Positions 19,568 through 27,320 of a stretch of DNA of 64,000 nucleotides are shown piece after piece; the stretch's first letter is position 1; each line of letters begins with the position of its first letter. Location: contig NZ_AQQU01000007.1 in NCBI RefSeq assembly GCF_002210105.1, positions 1 through 64,000 on the forward strand, written 5' to 3'. Made by a program: the position numbers and the translations under genes. Under the pieces are notes generated by a model that searched no databases, had not been told where the DNA came from, and saw only the letters and a program-made list of their open reading frames with translations. Source of the stretch: Oceanicola sp. 22II-s10i (GTDB taxonomy: Bacteria > Pseudomonadota > Alphaproteobacteria > Rhodobacterales > Rhodobacteraceae).

Positions 19568-20140
19568 TCAGCCCTTGAGATAGGCCCTGACCTTCGGCCC
19601 GACCCAGTCCCAGAGCCCTGGCGCGCCACGGGCGATCTTCTGCCCGACCCGCGCCTCGAACATCTCGTAGCTCACGTCGTAGTCCCTCCACGACCCGCCG
19701 CCCGAGGCAAGGTTCAGGTTCGGCGGCTGGAACCGGTCGAGCGACTTGGCAAACTGCGCGTCCGGCGTCTCGTTCGCCTCGAACTCCTCCCAGAGCGCCC
19801 GGAAGCTTGCGGACTGATCCGCCGGCAGCAGGCCGAAGATCCGTTTCGCCGCCGCCTGTTCGCGGGCGGCGATGGCGGCCTCGTCCTTCTCGCCGTAGAT
19901 CGGTACGTCGCCCGCGTCGATCTCGACGAGGTCGTGCAGCAGCAGCATGCGGATCACCCGGTCGATCGAAACATCCGCGCCGTGTTCGCCCAGCACCAGC
20001 GCGAAGAGCGCGAGGTGCCAGGAATGCTCGGCGGAGTTCTCGCGCCGGGAATCGTCGGCGATCGGTGTTGCGCGGAGGATGGACTTGAGCCGGTCGGCCT
20101 CCATCAGGAAGGCCATCTGCGCGTCGAGGCGGTCGGTCAT
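19568..20140 (-). CDS. HD-domain phosphohydrolase (YfbR-like 5'-deoxynucleotidase)
   Basis: A 190-aa metal-dependent phosphohydrolase. The HD signature is complete: H39 in SAEHSWH, H69-D70 in LLLHDLVEIDAGD, and E73 and D75 behind it. Family members dephosphorylate deoxynucleoside 5'-monophosphates, helping to balance nucleotide pools; substrate here is inferred. The C-terminal region (ARGAPGLWDWVGPKV) is unlike E. coli YfbR but common in alphaproteobacterial relatives. The start codon overlaps the stop of the upstream 77-aa gene by four bases (ATGA), which indicates translational coupling. Confidence 0.85.
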   Translation of the reverse strand: MTDRLDAQMAFLMEADRLKSILRATPIADDSRRENSAEHSWHLALFALVLGEHGADVSIDRVIRMLLLHDLVEIDAGDVPIYGEKDEAAIAAREQAAAKRIFGLLPADQSASFRALWEEFEANETPDAQFAKSLDRFQPPNLNLASGGGSWRDYDVSYEMFEARVGQKIARGAPGLWDWVGPKVRAYLKG

Positions 20141-20370
20141 GCCCCGCCCGCGCCGGCGCGGTGCTGCTTCAGCCGCCGGTTCAGGTGCTCGCGTGCCTTG
20201 CGTTCGGCAAGGCGGACGCGGACATCCGTGAGAAACGCTTCCTCCAGCGTCTGCGAGGCCGCGCCGATGGTCTTGGAGATCTCCATGAACAGCCGGTCGT
20301 CCCCCGTCTCGTCCATCGCCTTCATGACGTCTTCGCCGAGCTGCGCGGCCAGTTTGTCGAGCGTGGACAT
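20137..20370 (-). CDS. small conserved protein, function unknown
   Basis: A 77-aa acidic-then-basic protein with no known domain that I recognise. It is predicted to be mainly helical: residues 1-50 are amphipathic (KLAAQLGEDVMKAMDE, FMEISKTIGAASQTLEEAFL) and the C-terminus is strongly basic (RLAERKAREHLNRRLKQHR), which could bind nucleic acid or membrane. It overlaps the HD-phosphohydrolase gene by four bases and follows the hydrolase gene by 10 bp, so it is the middle of a three-gene operon. Codon use matches its neighbours, which supports it as a real gene. Confidence 0.75.
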   Translation of the reverse strand: MSTLDKLAAQLGEDVMKAMDETGDDRLFMEISKTIGAASQTLEEAFLTDVRVRLAERKAREHLNRRLKQHRAGAGGA

Positions 20371-20380
20371 CCGGGTCTCC

Positions 20381-21034
20381 TCAGCGGCTGGTCTCGGTCA
20401 GGCGGCGTTTCACGTAATCGGACACGGTGCCGATCATCGTCTCCATATGCGGATCCTCGAAGAAATGGCCGGCACCCTGCACCTGCTCATGGGTGACGGT
20501 GATGCCCTTCTGTTCCTGCAGCTTGCCGACCAGCGATGCGGTGTCGGCGGGCGGCGCGACGCGGTCCGCCGTGCCGTTGATGATCAGGCCCGAGGACGGG
20601 CAGGGGGCGAGGAACGAGAAGTCGTACATGTTCGCGGGCGGGCTGACCGAGATGAAGCCGGTGATCTCGGGCCGCCGCATCAGCAGCTGCATGCCGATCC
20701 AGGCCCCGAAGGAGAAGCCCGCGACCCAGCAATGCTTGGAGTTGTTGTTCATCGACTGCAGGTAGTCGAGCGCCGAGGCCGCGTCGCTGAGTTCGCCGAT
20801 GCCCTGGTCGTATTCGCCCTGGCTGCGGCCGACGCCGCGGAAATTGAACCGCAGGACGGTGAAGCCCATCTTGTGGAACGCGTAATGCAGGTTGTAGACG
20901 ACCTTGTTGTTCATCGTCCCGCCGAACTGCGGATGCGGGTGCAGCACGATGGCGATCGGGGCGTCGCGGTCCTTCTGCGGATGGTAGCGGCCTTCTAGAC
21001 GGCCTTCCGGCCCCGGAAAAATGACCTCGGGCAT
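20381..21034 (-). CDS. alpha/beta hydrolase (dienelactone-hydrolase-like)
   Basis: A 217-aa alpha/beta hydrolase. The nucleophile elbow is GFSFG with S108; the catalytic Asp is in NGTADRVAPP and the His in GAGHFF near the C-terminus. The region around HPHPQFGGTMNNKVV (residues 32-46) forms the oxyanion loop of a conserved alphaproteobacterial subgroup of unknown substrate. The start at 21034 matches the conserved N-terminus (MPEVIFPGPEG); a longer frame extends over the iscR regulatory region and is rejected. First gene of the operon with the 77-aa gene and the HD gene, and divergent from iscR. Confidence 0.85.
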   Translation of the reverse strand: MPEVIFPGPEGRLEGRYHPQKDRDAPIAIVLHPHPQFGGTMNNKVVYNLHYAFHKMGFTVLRFNFRGVGRSQGEYDQGIGELSDAASALDYLQSMNNNSKHCWVAGFSFGAWIGMQLLMRRPEITGFISVSPPANMYDFSFLAPCPSSGLIINGTADRVAPPADTASLVGKLQEQKGITVTHEQVQGAGHFFEDPHMETMIGTVSDYVKRRLTETSR

Positions 21035-21071
21035 GTGTGCGAGCTGGCTCCGCGTGACGGCCGAGGCATTC

Positions 21072-21100
21072 TTGACGAATTCACTCGGACAAATTAGAAC
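21072..21100 (+). promoter_or_regulatory. predicted promoter of iscR and the suf operon
   Basis: TTGACG (21072-21077), a 17-bp spacer and TAGAAC (21095-21100). The predicted start near 21107 leaves a leader of about 105 bases before the iscR ATG at 21213. Iron- and IscR-dependent control would be expected here; the exact operator cannot be fixed by eye. Confidence 0.5.
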
Positions 21101-21137
21101 TATTCCAGATCGGCTCTTGCCGGATCGGGTTCCAAGC

Positions 21138-21166
21138 GAGATAAGGCTTGGGGTCACATAGGTCAA
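21138..21166 (-). promoter_or_regulatory. predicted promoter of the hydrolase-HD operon
   Basis: On the minus strand, TTGACC (complement of 21161-21166), a 17-bp spacer and TATCTC (complement of 21138-21143). It overlaps the iscR leader, so the two divergent transcripts would overlap at their 5' ends. Confidence 0.45.
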
Positions 21167-21212
21167 CAAGTCCGGAATAAGCCGCATCGCGCCAGTGTCG
21201 GGAGGGCCGCGC

Positions 21213-21680
21213 ATGAAACTGAGCACCAAGGGGCGTTACGCGATGGTCGCGCTGGCAGATATCGCGCTGCAGCCGGAGACCGATCTGGTCACCCTGGCCG
21301 AGATCTCGCGGCGCCAGGCGATCTCGCTGCCCTACCTCGAGCAGCTCTTCGTCAAGCTGCGGCGCGGCGGGCTGGTGGAGTCGGTGCGCGGGCCCGGCGG
21401 CGGCTACCGGCTGTCGCGTCCGGTCGAGGACATCCGGGTGTCGGACATCCTGACGGCGGTCGACGAGACGGTCAGCGCCATGCACAAGGGCGCGGGCGCG
21501 AGCGGCGGGCTGTCCGGATCGCGCGCGCAGTCGGTGACCAACCGGTTGTGGGAGAGCCTGTCGGCGCATGTCTATGTCTTCCTGCACCAGACGACGCTGG
21601 CCGATGTGGTAAAGAACGGGCTGACCCCCTGCGCGGCGGTGCCGGCGCTGTTTTCGGTCGTGGACGAGGTGGAGGCATGA
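21213..21680 (+). CDS. iscR: Rrf2-family regulator IscR, atypical (no cysteine triad)
   Basis: A 155-aa Rrf2 winged-helix regulator, first gene of the suf operon. The DNA-binding part is clear: KLSTKGRYAMVALADIA (2-18), ISLPYLEQLFVKLRRGGLVESVRGPGGGYRL (37-67). Classical IscR binds a [2Fe-2S] cluster with three cysteines near 92-104 and a histidine. Here residues 92-107 hold no cysteine at all, and the only cysteine is C140. Rhodobacter sphaeroides IscR is known to be of this unusual kind yet still to repress Fe-S genes in response to iron. The same role is inferred here. The ATG at 21213 fits the family N-terminus, with GGGAGG upstream. Confidence 0.9.
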   Translation: MKLSTKGRYAMVALADIALQPETDLVTLAEISRRQAISLPYLEQLFVKLRRGGLVESVRGPGGGYRLSRPVEDIRVSDILTAVDETVSAMHKGAGASGGLSGSRAQSVTNRLWESLSAHVYVFLHQTTLADVVKNGLTPCAAVPALFSVVDEVEA

Positions 21681-21715
21681 CCTCTCGCCGCCACGCCTTT
21701 TCCAGACGTGGATTT

Positions 21716-21790
21716 GGGGGCGCTGCCCCCGTCGCGGGCATGCGCCCGCGACTCCCCCGGCATATTTCCGGCAAGATGAAGCGGGGGAGC
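21716..21790 (+). repeat. dispersed intergenic repeat, copy 3
   Basis: GGGGGCGCTGCCCCCG (hairpin), TCGCGGGC-ATGC-GCCCGCGA (hairpin), CTCCCCCGG, CATATTTCCGGCAAGATGAAG and CGGGGGAGC. The outer G run can pair with CTCCCCC to close a three-way structure. Compared with the other copies, the tail is diverged. It fills the iscR-desulfurase gap, and its final GGGGGAG serves as ribosome binding site for the next gene. Confidence 0.75.
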
Positions 21791-21795
21791 AGCGC

Positions 21796-22842
21796 GTGAG
21801 GGACCGGGTGTATCTCGATCATAACGCGACGACGCTGCTCAGGGATGAGGCGCGGGCGGCGATGATCGCGGCGATGGATGTCGCCGGGAACCCGTCCTCG
21901 GTCCATGCCGAGGGACGGGCGGCCAAGGCCCTGGTCGAACGGGCGCGCGCGCAGGTCGCAGCGGCGCTCGGGGCCGAGGGGGCGGATATCGTCTTCGTGT
22001 CGAGTGCGACGGAGGCCGCGGCGCTGGCGCTCGAGGGGCGCGGGCTGGTCTGTGCGGGCGTCGAACATGATGCCGTGCTGGCGTGGTGCGACGAGGCTCT
22101 GGCGGCGGATGCCGACGGGCGGGTCGCGGTGGCGGATCCCGCGGGCGCGACGTTGCAGGTCGCGAATTCCGAGACGGGCGTGGTGCAGGACCTGCCGGAG
22201 GGGCTGGCGGTCAGCGATCTGACGCAGGGGTTCGGCAAGCTGCCGCTGGCGTTCAACTGGCTGGGCTGCACGATGGGGCTGGTCAGCGCGCACAAGCTGG
22301 GCGGGCCCAAGGGGATCGGCGCGCTTGTCATGAAGCGCGGGACCGATCTGGCGGCGCGCATTCGCGGCGGCGGGCAGGAGATGGGCCGCCGGTCCGGCAC
22401 GGAGAACGTGATCGGGATCGCCGGTTTCGGCGCGGCGGCCGAGGCGGCGGCGCGGGATCTGGCGGACGGGGTCTGGGACCGGGTGGCCGAACGGCGCGAC
22501 CGGCTGGAGGCGCTCCTTGCGACGGAGGCCCCGGATATTATCTTTGCAGGCAGGGGGGCGCGTCGGTTGCCGAACACCTCCTGCATCGTGAGCCCCGGCT
22601 GGAAGGGCGAGACCCAGGTCATGCAGATGGACCTCGCCGGTTTCGCGATCAGCGCGGGCTCCGCCTGTTCGAGCGGCAAGGTGCGGGCGAGCCGCACGCT
22701 GCGTGCCATGGGATTTGACGAAGGGGCTGCGGCCAGCGCGATCCGCGTAAGCCTTGGCCCCGTAACCACCGACGACGAGATCGCGCGTTTTGCCGAAAGC
22801 TGGCTGGCGCAGCGCAGGAAACACCGCGCCCGCGCGGCGTGA
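21796..22842 (+). CDS. cysteine desulfurase (IscS/NifS-like)
   Basis: A 348-aa class V aminotransferase-fold, PLP-dependent enzyme that takes sulfur from cysteine as a persulfide. Seen: LDHNATT at 7-13, the PLP lysine K167 in [10 protein letters not shown], and the persulfide cysteine C291 in SAGSACSSG, on the long mobile loop typical of group I (IscS/NifS). It is somewhat shorter than E. coli IscS (404 aa), with a trimmed C-terminus. The start is GTG at 21796, its Shine-Dalgarno being the GGGGGA tail of the repeat. A second desulfurase, SufS (group II), is encoded at 29693-30910 in the same operon, so two sulfur donors are made together. Confidence 0.9.
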   Translation: MRDRVYLDHNATTLLRDEARAAMIAAMDVAGNPSSVHAEGRAAKALVERARAQVAAALGAEGADIVFVSSATEAAALALEGRGLVCAGVEHDAVLAWCDEALAADADGRVAVADPAGATLQVANSETGVVQDLPEGLAVSDLTQGFGKLPLAFNWLGCTMGLVSAHKLGGPKGIGALVMKRGTDLAARIRGGGQEMGRRSGTENVIGIAGFGAAAEAAARDLADGVWDRVAERRDRLEALLATEAPDIIFAGRGARRLPNTSCIVSPGWKGETQVMQMDLAGFAISAGSACSSGKVRASRTLRAMGFDEGAAASAIRVSLGPVTTDDEIARFAESWLAQRRKHRARAA

Positions 22843-22858
22843 GGATGAGAGGTTCGAG

Positions 22859-24391
22859 ATGACCGCACTGGATGAAAGCCGCGAGGCACAGGTCGTGAAA
22901 GAGGGCGTCGACAAGGAGACGGTGGATGCCGTCGCCAGCGTCGGCACCTACAAATACGGCTGGGATACGGAAATCGAGACCGACTACGCCCCGATGGGCC
23001 TGAACGAGGACATTGTTCGGCTGATCTCGTCCAAGAACGAGGAGCCGGAGTGGATGACCGAGTGGCGGCTCGGGGCATACGAGCGCTGGCTGACCAAGGA
23101 AGAGCCGGACTGGGCGATGGTCGATTATCCCAAGATCGACTTCCAGAAACAGTATTACTATGCCCGCCCCAAGAGCATGGCGGTAAAGCCCAAGTCGCTG
23201 GACGAGGTCGATCCCAAGCTGCTGGCCACCTACGAGAAGCTCGGCATCCCGCTGAAGGAACAGATGATCCTCGCCGGTGTCGAGGGGGCCGAGGACGCGC
23301 CCGCAGAGGGCCGCAAGGTCGCCGTGGACGCGGTGTTCGACTCCGTCTCCGTGGGCACGACGTTCCAGGCGGAACTGAAGAAAGCGGGCGTGATCTTCTG
23401 CTCGATCTCGGAGGCGATCCGCGAGCATCCGGAGCTGGTGAAGAAATACCTCGGCTCGGTCGTGCCGGTGAACGACAACTTCTATGCCACGCTCAACAGC
23501 GCGGTCTTCTCGGACGGGTCCTTCGTCTACGTCCCGCCGGGGGTGCGCTGCCCGATGGAGCTGTCGACCTATTTCCGCATCAACGCCGAGAACACAGGCC
23601 AGTTCGAGCGGACGCTGATCATCGCGGACAAGGGGAGCTATGTCTCCTACCTCGAAGGCTGCACCGCGCCCAAGCGGGACACCTCTCAGCTTCACGCGGC
23701 GGTGGTCGAGATCATCGTCGAGGAAGACGCGGAGGTGAAATACTCCACCGTCCAGAACTGGTATCCGGGCGACGAGAACGGCAAGGGTGGCATCTACAAC
23801 TTCGTCACCAAGCGCGCCGATTGCCGGGGCGACCGGGCCAAGGTTATGTGGACGCAGGTCGAGACCGGATCCGCCGTCACGTGGAAATATCCCTCGTGCA
23901 TCCTGCGTGGCGATGACAGCCAGGGCGAATTCTATTCGATCGCCATCGCCAACAACTACCAGCAGGCCGATACGGGGACCAAGATGATCCACCTCGGCAA
24001 GCGGACGAAAAGCCGGATCGTGTCCAAGGGGATCAGCGCGGGCAAGGCGCAGAACACCTATCGCGGGCTGGTGTCGATGCACCCCAAGGCCGAGCACGGG
24101 CGGAACTACACCCAGTGCGACAGCCTGCTGATCGGGTCGGAATGCGGGGCGCATACCGTGCCGTATATCGAGGTGCGCAACAACACCGCGCGCGTCGAAC
24201 ACGAGGCCACGACATCGAAGGTCGACGACGATCAGCTGTTCTACTGCCGGTCGCGCGGGATGGACGAGGAAGAGGCGGTGGCGCTGGTCGTCAACGGGTT
24301 CTGCAAGGAAGTGCTGCAGGCACTGCCGATGGAATTCGCGATGGAGGCACAGCAGCTGGTCGCCATCTCTCTCGAAGGGTCCGTGGGCTGA
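22859..24391 (+). CDS. sufB: Fe-S cluster assembly scaffold SufB
   Basis: The 510-aa scaffold subunit of the SufBC2D complex, on which Fe-S clusters are built. The family core is present: [20 protein letters not shown], the beta-helix region with [17 protein letters not shown], and the C-terminal [16 protein letters not shown] and RGMDEEEA blocks that contact SufC and SufD. The ATG at 22859 follows the desulfurase stop by 16 bp and has GAGAGG upstream; a longer overlapping frame is rejected. SufC and SufD follow only after four intervening genes, which is unusual compared with the compact sufBCD order of enterobacteria. Confidence 0.97.
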   Translation: MTALDESREAQVVKEGVDKETVDAVASVGTYKYGWDTEIETDYAPMGLNEDIVRLISSKNEEPEWMTEWRLGAYERWLTKEEPDWAMVDYPKIDFQKQYYYARPKSMAVKPKSLDEVDPKLLATYEKLGIPLKEQMILAGVEGAEDAPAEGRKVAVDAVFDSVSVGTTFQAELKKAGVIFCSISEAIREHPELVKKYLGSVVPVNDNFYATLNSAVFSDGSFVYVPPGVRCPMELSTYFRINAENTGQFERTLIIADKGSYVSYLEGCTAPKRDTSQLHAAVVEIIVEEDAEVKYSTVQNWYPGDENGKGGIYNFVTKRADCRGDRAKVMWTQVETGSAVTWKYPSCILRGDDSQGEFYSIAIANNYQQADTGTKMIHLGKRTKSRIVSKGISAGKAQNTYRGLVSMHPKAEHGRNYTQCDSLLIGSECGAHTVPYIEVRNNTARVEHEATTSKVDDDQLFYCRSRGMDEEEAVALVVNGFCKEVLQALPMEFAMEAQQLVAISLEGSVG

Positions 24392-24406
24392 GGCGCTGAG
24401 GCAGGC

Positions 24407-25201
24407 ATGAGCCGGATCGGGGACATACGCCGCACGCTGGCCGAAGGCCGGCCGCTGCAGAGCGCGGGACTGAGCCTTGTCCACGCCAGCGTGGACGGGC
24501 GGGCCGTGCGGTTCTGCGTGAACATGCGGCGCGACCCGATCCAGCGCGCGCATCGGGCGGGCGCGTTCTACGAAGCGGCGGAGCTGGCGGCGCTGCGGCC
24601 GATCTTTCCCGAGGGCGGGACGTTCGTGGATGTCGGCGGCAACGTGGGCAATCACACGCTATATGCCGCGATGTTCCTCGGGGCCGGACAGGTCATCCCG
24701 TTCGAACCGAACGAACGCGCCTATGAACTGCTGGTCAACAACGTGCTGGTGAACGATCTGGGCGCGGTGGTCGACCTGTCCCACATCGGGCTGGGCCTGT
24801 CGGATCGCGCGGCGGGCGGCTTTGCGATGGAGGACCGGGACCGCAACCTCGGCAATGCGAGGATGCTGCCGGGCGAAGGCGATCTGGAGGTTGCGCGGGC
24901 GGATGCCCTGCTGGCGGATGTCACCCCGGATTTCGTCAAGATCGACGTCGAGGGGATGGAGATCGAGGTGCTGAACGGCTTTGACGGCGTGCTGGCGCGC
25001 TGTCGGCCGGTGTTCATGGTCGAGGTCGACCGCGAGAATGCGGAGGCTTTCGAGGCGTGGCTCGGGCGTCATCGCTACGGCGTGCTCTATACACATGCCC
25101 GGTATCGGCGGAACCGGAACCACATCGTTGCGGGCGCCGAACGGCTGGAGGCCCTGCGCGCCGTCTTCGTCCCGCCGGTGGCCGAGGAGGTTCCGGCATG
25201 A
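24407..25201 (+). CDS. FkbM-family methyltransferase
   Basis: A 264-aa S-adenosylmethionine-dependent methyltransferase. The cofactor loop is FVDVGGNVGNHT near residues 73-84, followed by FEPNERAYELL (the acidic residue that holds the ribose). DFVKIDVEGMEIEVLNGF near 176-193 is the FkbM signature. FkbM enzymes methylate hydroxyls of sugars or polyketides, commonly in glycan decoration; the target is unknown. It lies between sufB and sufC in the same direction with short gaps. Its stop overlaps the start of a 16-codon mini-ORF. Confidence 0.85.
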   Translation: MSRIGDIRRTLAEGRPLQSAGLSLVHASVDGRAVRFCVNMRRDPIQRAHRAGAFYEAAELAALRPIFPEGGTFVDVGGNVGNHTLYAAMFLGAGQVIPFEPNERAYELLVNNVLVNDLGAVVDLSHIGLGLSDRAAGGFAMEDRDRNLGNARMLPGEGDLEVARADALLADVTPDFVKIDVEGMEIEVLNGFDGVLARCRPVFMVEVDRENAEAFEAWLGRHRYGVLYTHARYRRNRNHIVAGAERLEALRAVFVPPVAEEVPA

Positions 25202-25248
25202 ACGGCAGCGGTGCAACGCGGGCCTGCGCCCCTTGGAGTGTCCGATGA
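25198..25248 (+). CDS. possible 16-codon coupling mini-ORF
   Basis: ATG at 25198 overlaps the FkbM stop (ATGA), runs 16 codons (MNGSGATRACAPWSVR) and ends with TGA at 25246-25248, directly before the ATG of the next gene at 25249. GGAG at 25235-25238, inside the mini-ORF, is the likely ribosome binding site of that gene. It may be a translational relay rather than a functional peptide, or may be chance. Confidence 0.3.
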   Translation: MNGSGATRACAPWSVR

Positions 25249-25587
25249 ATGACGCCCTACATTCTGCCCATCGGTCTGCTGATCGTGTCGAACGTCTTCA
25301 TGACGTTCGCGTGGTACGGGCATCTCGGCGACAAGACGACGCCGCTTTGGATCGCGGTTCTGTCGAGCTGGGGGATCGCGTTCTTCGAATACTGGCTGGC
25401 GGTGCCGGCCAACCGGATCGGGCACGAGGTCTATTCGGCGGCGCAGCTGAAGACGATACAGGAGGTCGCCACGCTGGTGATCTTCGCGGGCTTCTCGGCC
25501 TTCTGGCTGAAGGAGCAGATCACATGGAACACGGCGGCGGGTTTCGTCCTGATCGCAGCGGGCGCGGCGCTGGTGTTCCGGGGATGA
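25249..25587 (+). CDS. DMT family membrane protein (DUF486)
   Basis: A 112-aa protein with four predicted transmembrane helices (about 4-22, 32-50, 66-88 and 92-110), matching DUF486, a small branch of the drug/metabolite transporter superfamily. The family motif [10 protein letters not shown] sits at the end of helix 1 and [10 protein letters not shown] after helix 2. Function is unknown. It starts immediately after a 16-codon ORF that links it to the FkbM gene. Its presence inside a suf operon is not explained. Confidence 0.85.
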   Translation: MTPYILPIGLLIVSNVFMTFAWYGHLGDKTTPLWIAVLSSWGIAFFEYWLAVPANRIGHEVYSAAQLKTIQEVATLVIFAGFSAFWLKEQITWNTAAGFVLIAAGAALVFRG

Positions 25588-25600
25588 CAGGAGAGATGGC

Positions 25601-25915
25601 ATGATCATCACGACGACGCAGGGCATCGAGGGCCACAAGATCCTGGACTACAAGGGGATCGTGGTGGGCGAGGCGATCATGGGGGCGAACATCGTCCGCG
25701 ATTTCTTTGCCAACATCACCGATATCGTCGGCGGCCGCTCGGGCGCCTACGAGGCCAAGCTGCAGGATGCCCGCGACACTGCCATGCGCGAGATCGAGGC
25801 GCGTGCTGCGGCGCTCGGGGCGAACGCCGTGGTCGGCGTCGACCTGGATTACGAGGTCGTGGGCGACTCGATGCTCATGGTGTCGGTGTCCGGCACGGCA
25901 GTGGTGATCGACTGA
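25601..25915 (+). CDS. YbjQ/UPF0145 family protein
   Basis: A 104-aa soluble protein of the YbjQ (UPF0145) family, also labelled heavy-metal-binding domain. The pattern is complete: [47 protein letters not shown] and [15 protein letters not shown]. These proteins form pentamers; no firm function is known. A role in metal handling would suit the suf context but is only a suggestion from the family name. AGGAGAG precedes the ATG. It sits 2 bp before the next gene's start. Confidence 0.9.
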   Translation: MIITTTQGIEGHKILDYKGIVVGEAIMGANIVRDFFANITDIVGGRSGAYEAKLQDARDTAMREIEARAAALGANAVVGVDLDYEVVGDSMLMVSVSGTAVVID

Positions 25916-25917
25916 CC

Positions 25918-26523
25918 ATGACGCCCGCAGGGGATCATATCGCCGTCACGCGGCCCGAGCTGACCTTTCCCGACGCGGAAGGGCGGCTGGTGCGCGCGGA
26001 GTACGAACGGGCGTCGGTGATCCTCGAATACGGGTCCGGCGGGTCGACCGTCATGGCCGCCGAGATGCCGGGCAAGCGGATCACCAGCGTCGAGAGCGAC
26101 GGGGCATGGGCGCGGATGATGCGGGCATGGTTCGATGCGAACCCGCCGGTGTCGCCGGTGAAGATCGTGCATCACGACATCGGCCCAACCAAGGAGTGGG
26201 GCCATCCCGAGACCGACGAGGGCTGGCGCAAGTATCCGGGTTATCCGCTGAAGGTCTGGGAGACCGCGGATTTCGTCCAGCCGGACGTGGTTCTGGTGGA
26301 CGGTCGGTTCCGGGTCGGCTGCGCGCTGGCGACGGCGTTCCGGACGAAGAAACCCGTGGTGGTCCTGTTCGACGACTATGTCGAACGCACCCAGTACCAC
26401 GGGGTGGAGGAGTTTATCGGCAGGCCCGAGTTCACGGGCAGGCTGGCGCGGTTCGAGGTGTCGCCTATGGCGGTGCCGGCGGACCGGTTGTTGCGGGTCG
26501 TGCAGTTCCTGTCGCGGCCCTGA
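25918..26523 (+). CDS. class I SAM-dependent methyltransferase-like protein
   Basis: A 201-aa Rossmann-fold protein. ILEYGSGGSTVMAAE near residues 35-49 is the cofactor-loop motif, and ITSVESDGAW follows with the usual acidic residue. The segment DVVLVDGRFRVGCALA near 122-137 resembles strand 4 in methyltransferases that act on small molecules or sugars. The substrate is unknown; loss of activity cannot be excluded. It lies 2 bp after the YbjQ gene and 44 bp before sufC, and together with the FkbM gene it makes two methyltransferase-like genes inside the suf operon. Confidence 0.75.
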   Translation: MTPAGDHIAVTRPELTFPDAEGRLVRAEYERASVILEYGSGGSTVMAAEMPGKRITSVESDGAWARMMRAWFDANPPVSPVKIVHHDIGPTKEWGHPETDEGWRKYPGYPLKVWETADFVQPDVVLVDGRFRVGCALATAFRTKKPVVVLFDDYVERTQYHGVEEFIGRPEFTGRLARFEVSPMAVPADRLLRVVQFLSRP

Positions 26524-26567
26524 TTGAGACACGCCGCCCGCGGGGCGGCCAAGGATGGATGGAAAAG

Positions 26568-27320
26568 ATGCTGGAAATCAACAACCTGCATGTCGAACTT
26601 GAGGAAGAGGGCAAGGCGATCCTCAAGGGCCTGAGCCTAAAGGTCGGCGCCGGTGAAGTGCATGCGATCATGGGACCGAACGGGTCCGGCAAATCGACGC
26701 TGAGCTATGTCCTGTCGGGCCGCGATGGCTATGCCGTGACCGAAGGATCGGCCACGCTGGACGGCACCGACCTGCTGGATCTGGAGCCCGAGGAGCGTGC
26801 GGCTGCCGGGCTGTTCCTGGCGTTCCAGTACCCGGTGGAAATTCCCGGTGTCGGCAACATGACCTTCCTGCGGACCGCCGTGAACGCGCAGCGCAAGGCG
26901 CGCGGGCAGGAGGAACTGTCGGCGGCCGAATTCCTGAAGGTGATCCGCGAGAAGGCCAAGGCGCTGCAGATCGACGCGGACATGCTCAAGCGCCCCGTGA
27001 ACGTCGGGTTCTCGGGCGGTGAGAAGAAGCGGAACGAGATCCTGCAGATGGCGATGCTGGAGCCCAAGATGTGCATCCTCGACGAGACCGACTCGGGCCT
27101 CGACGTCGACGCGATGAAGCTGGTGGCCGACGGCGTGAACGCGCTGCGGTCCGAGGGGCGGTCGTTCCTCGTTATCACGCATTATCAACGGCTTCTGGAC
27201 CACATCAAACCCGATGTCGTGCACATCCTGTCGAACGGCAAGATCGTCAAGACGGGCGGCCCCGAGCTGGCGCTCGAGGTCGAGAACAACGGCTATGCCG
27301 AGTTTCTGGAGGAGGCGTGA
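26568..27320 (+). CDS. sufC: Fe-S assembly ATPase SufC
   Basis: The 250-aa ABC-type ATPase of the SufBC2D complex; soluble, not a transporter. Walker A GPNGSGKST at 36-44, Q-loop in AFQYPVEIPGVG, signature FSGGEKKR near 148-155, Walker B MCILDETDSGLD near 168-179 and the H-loop in VITHYQRLL. The E-for-D wording DETDSGLD is typical of SufC. ATG at 26568 matches the family start MLEINNL; an alternative ATG at 26559 would add MEK. Its stop overlaps the sufD start by one base. Confidence 0.96.
   Translation: MLEINNLHVELEEEGKAILKGLSLKVGAGEVHAIMGPNGSGKSTLSYVLSGRDGYAVTEGSATLDGTDLLDLEPEERAAAGLFLAFQYPVEIPGVGNMTFLRTAVNAQRKARGQEELSAAEFLKVIREKAKALQIDADMLKRPVNVGFSGGEKKRNEILQMAMLEPKMCILDETDSGLDVDAMKLVADGVNALRSEGRSFLVITHYQRLLDHIKPDVVHILSNGKIVKTGGPELALEVENNGYAEFLEEA

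Noticed and set aside
17897-20998. A plus-strand open frame of more than 1000 codons
   Set aside because: It lies opposite four well-supported minus-strand genes; the product is Arg/His-rich with no domain, as expected from the complement of GC-rich codons.
20381-21229. Longer hydrolase gene reaching over the iscR promoter
   Set aside because: The extra 65 residues lie in the divergent regulatory region and do not resemble the family, which starts at MPEVIF.
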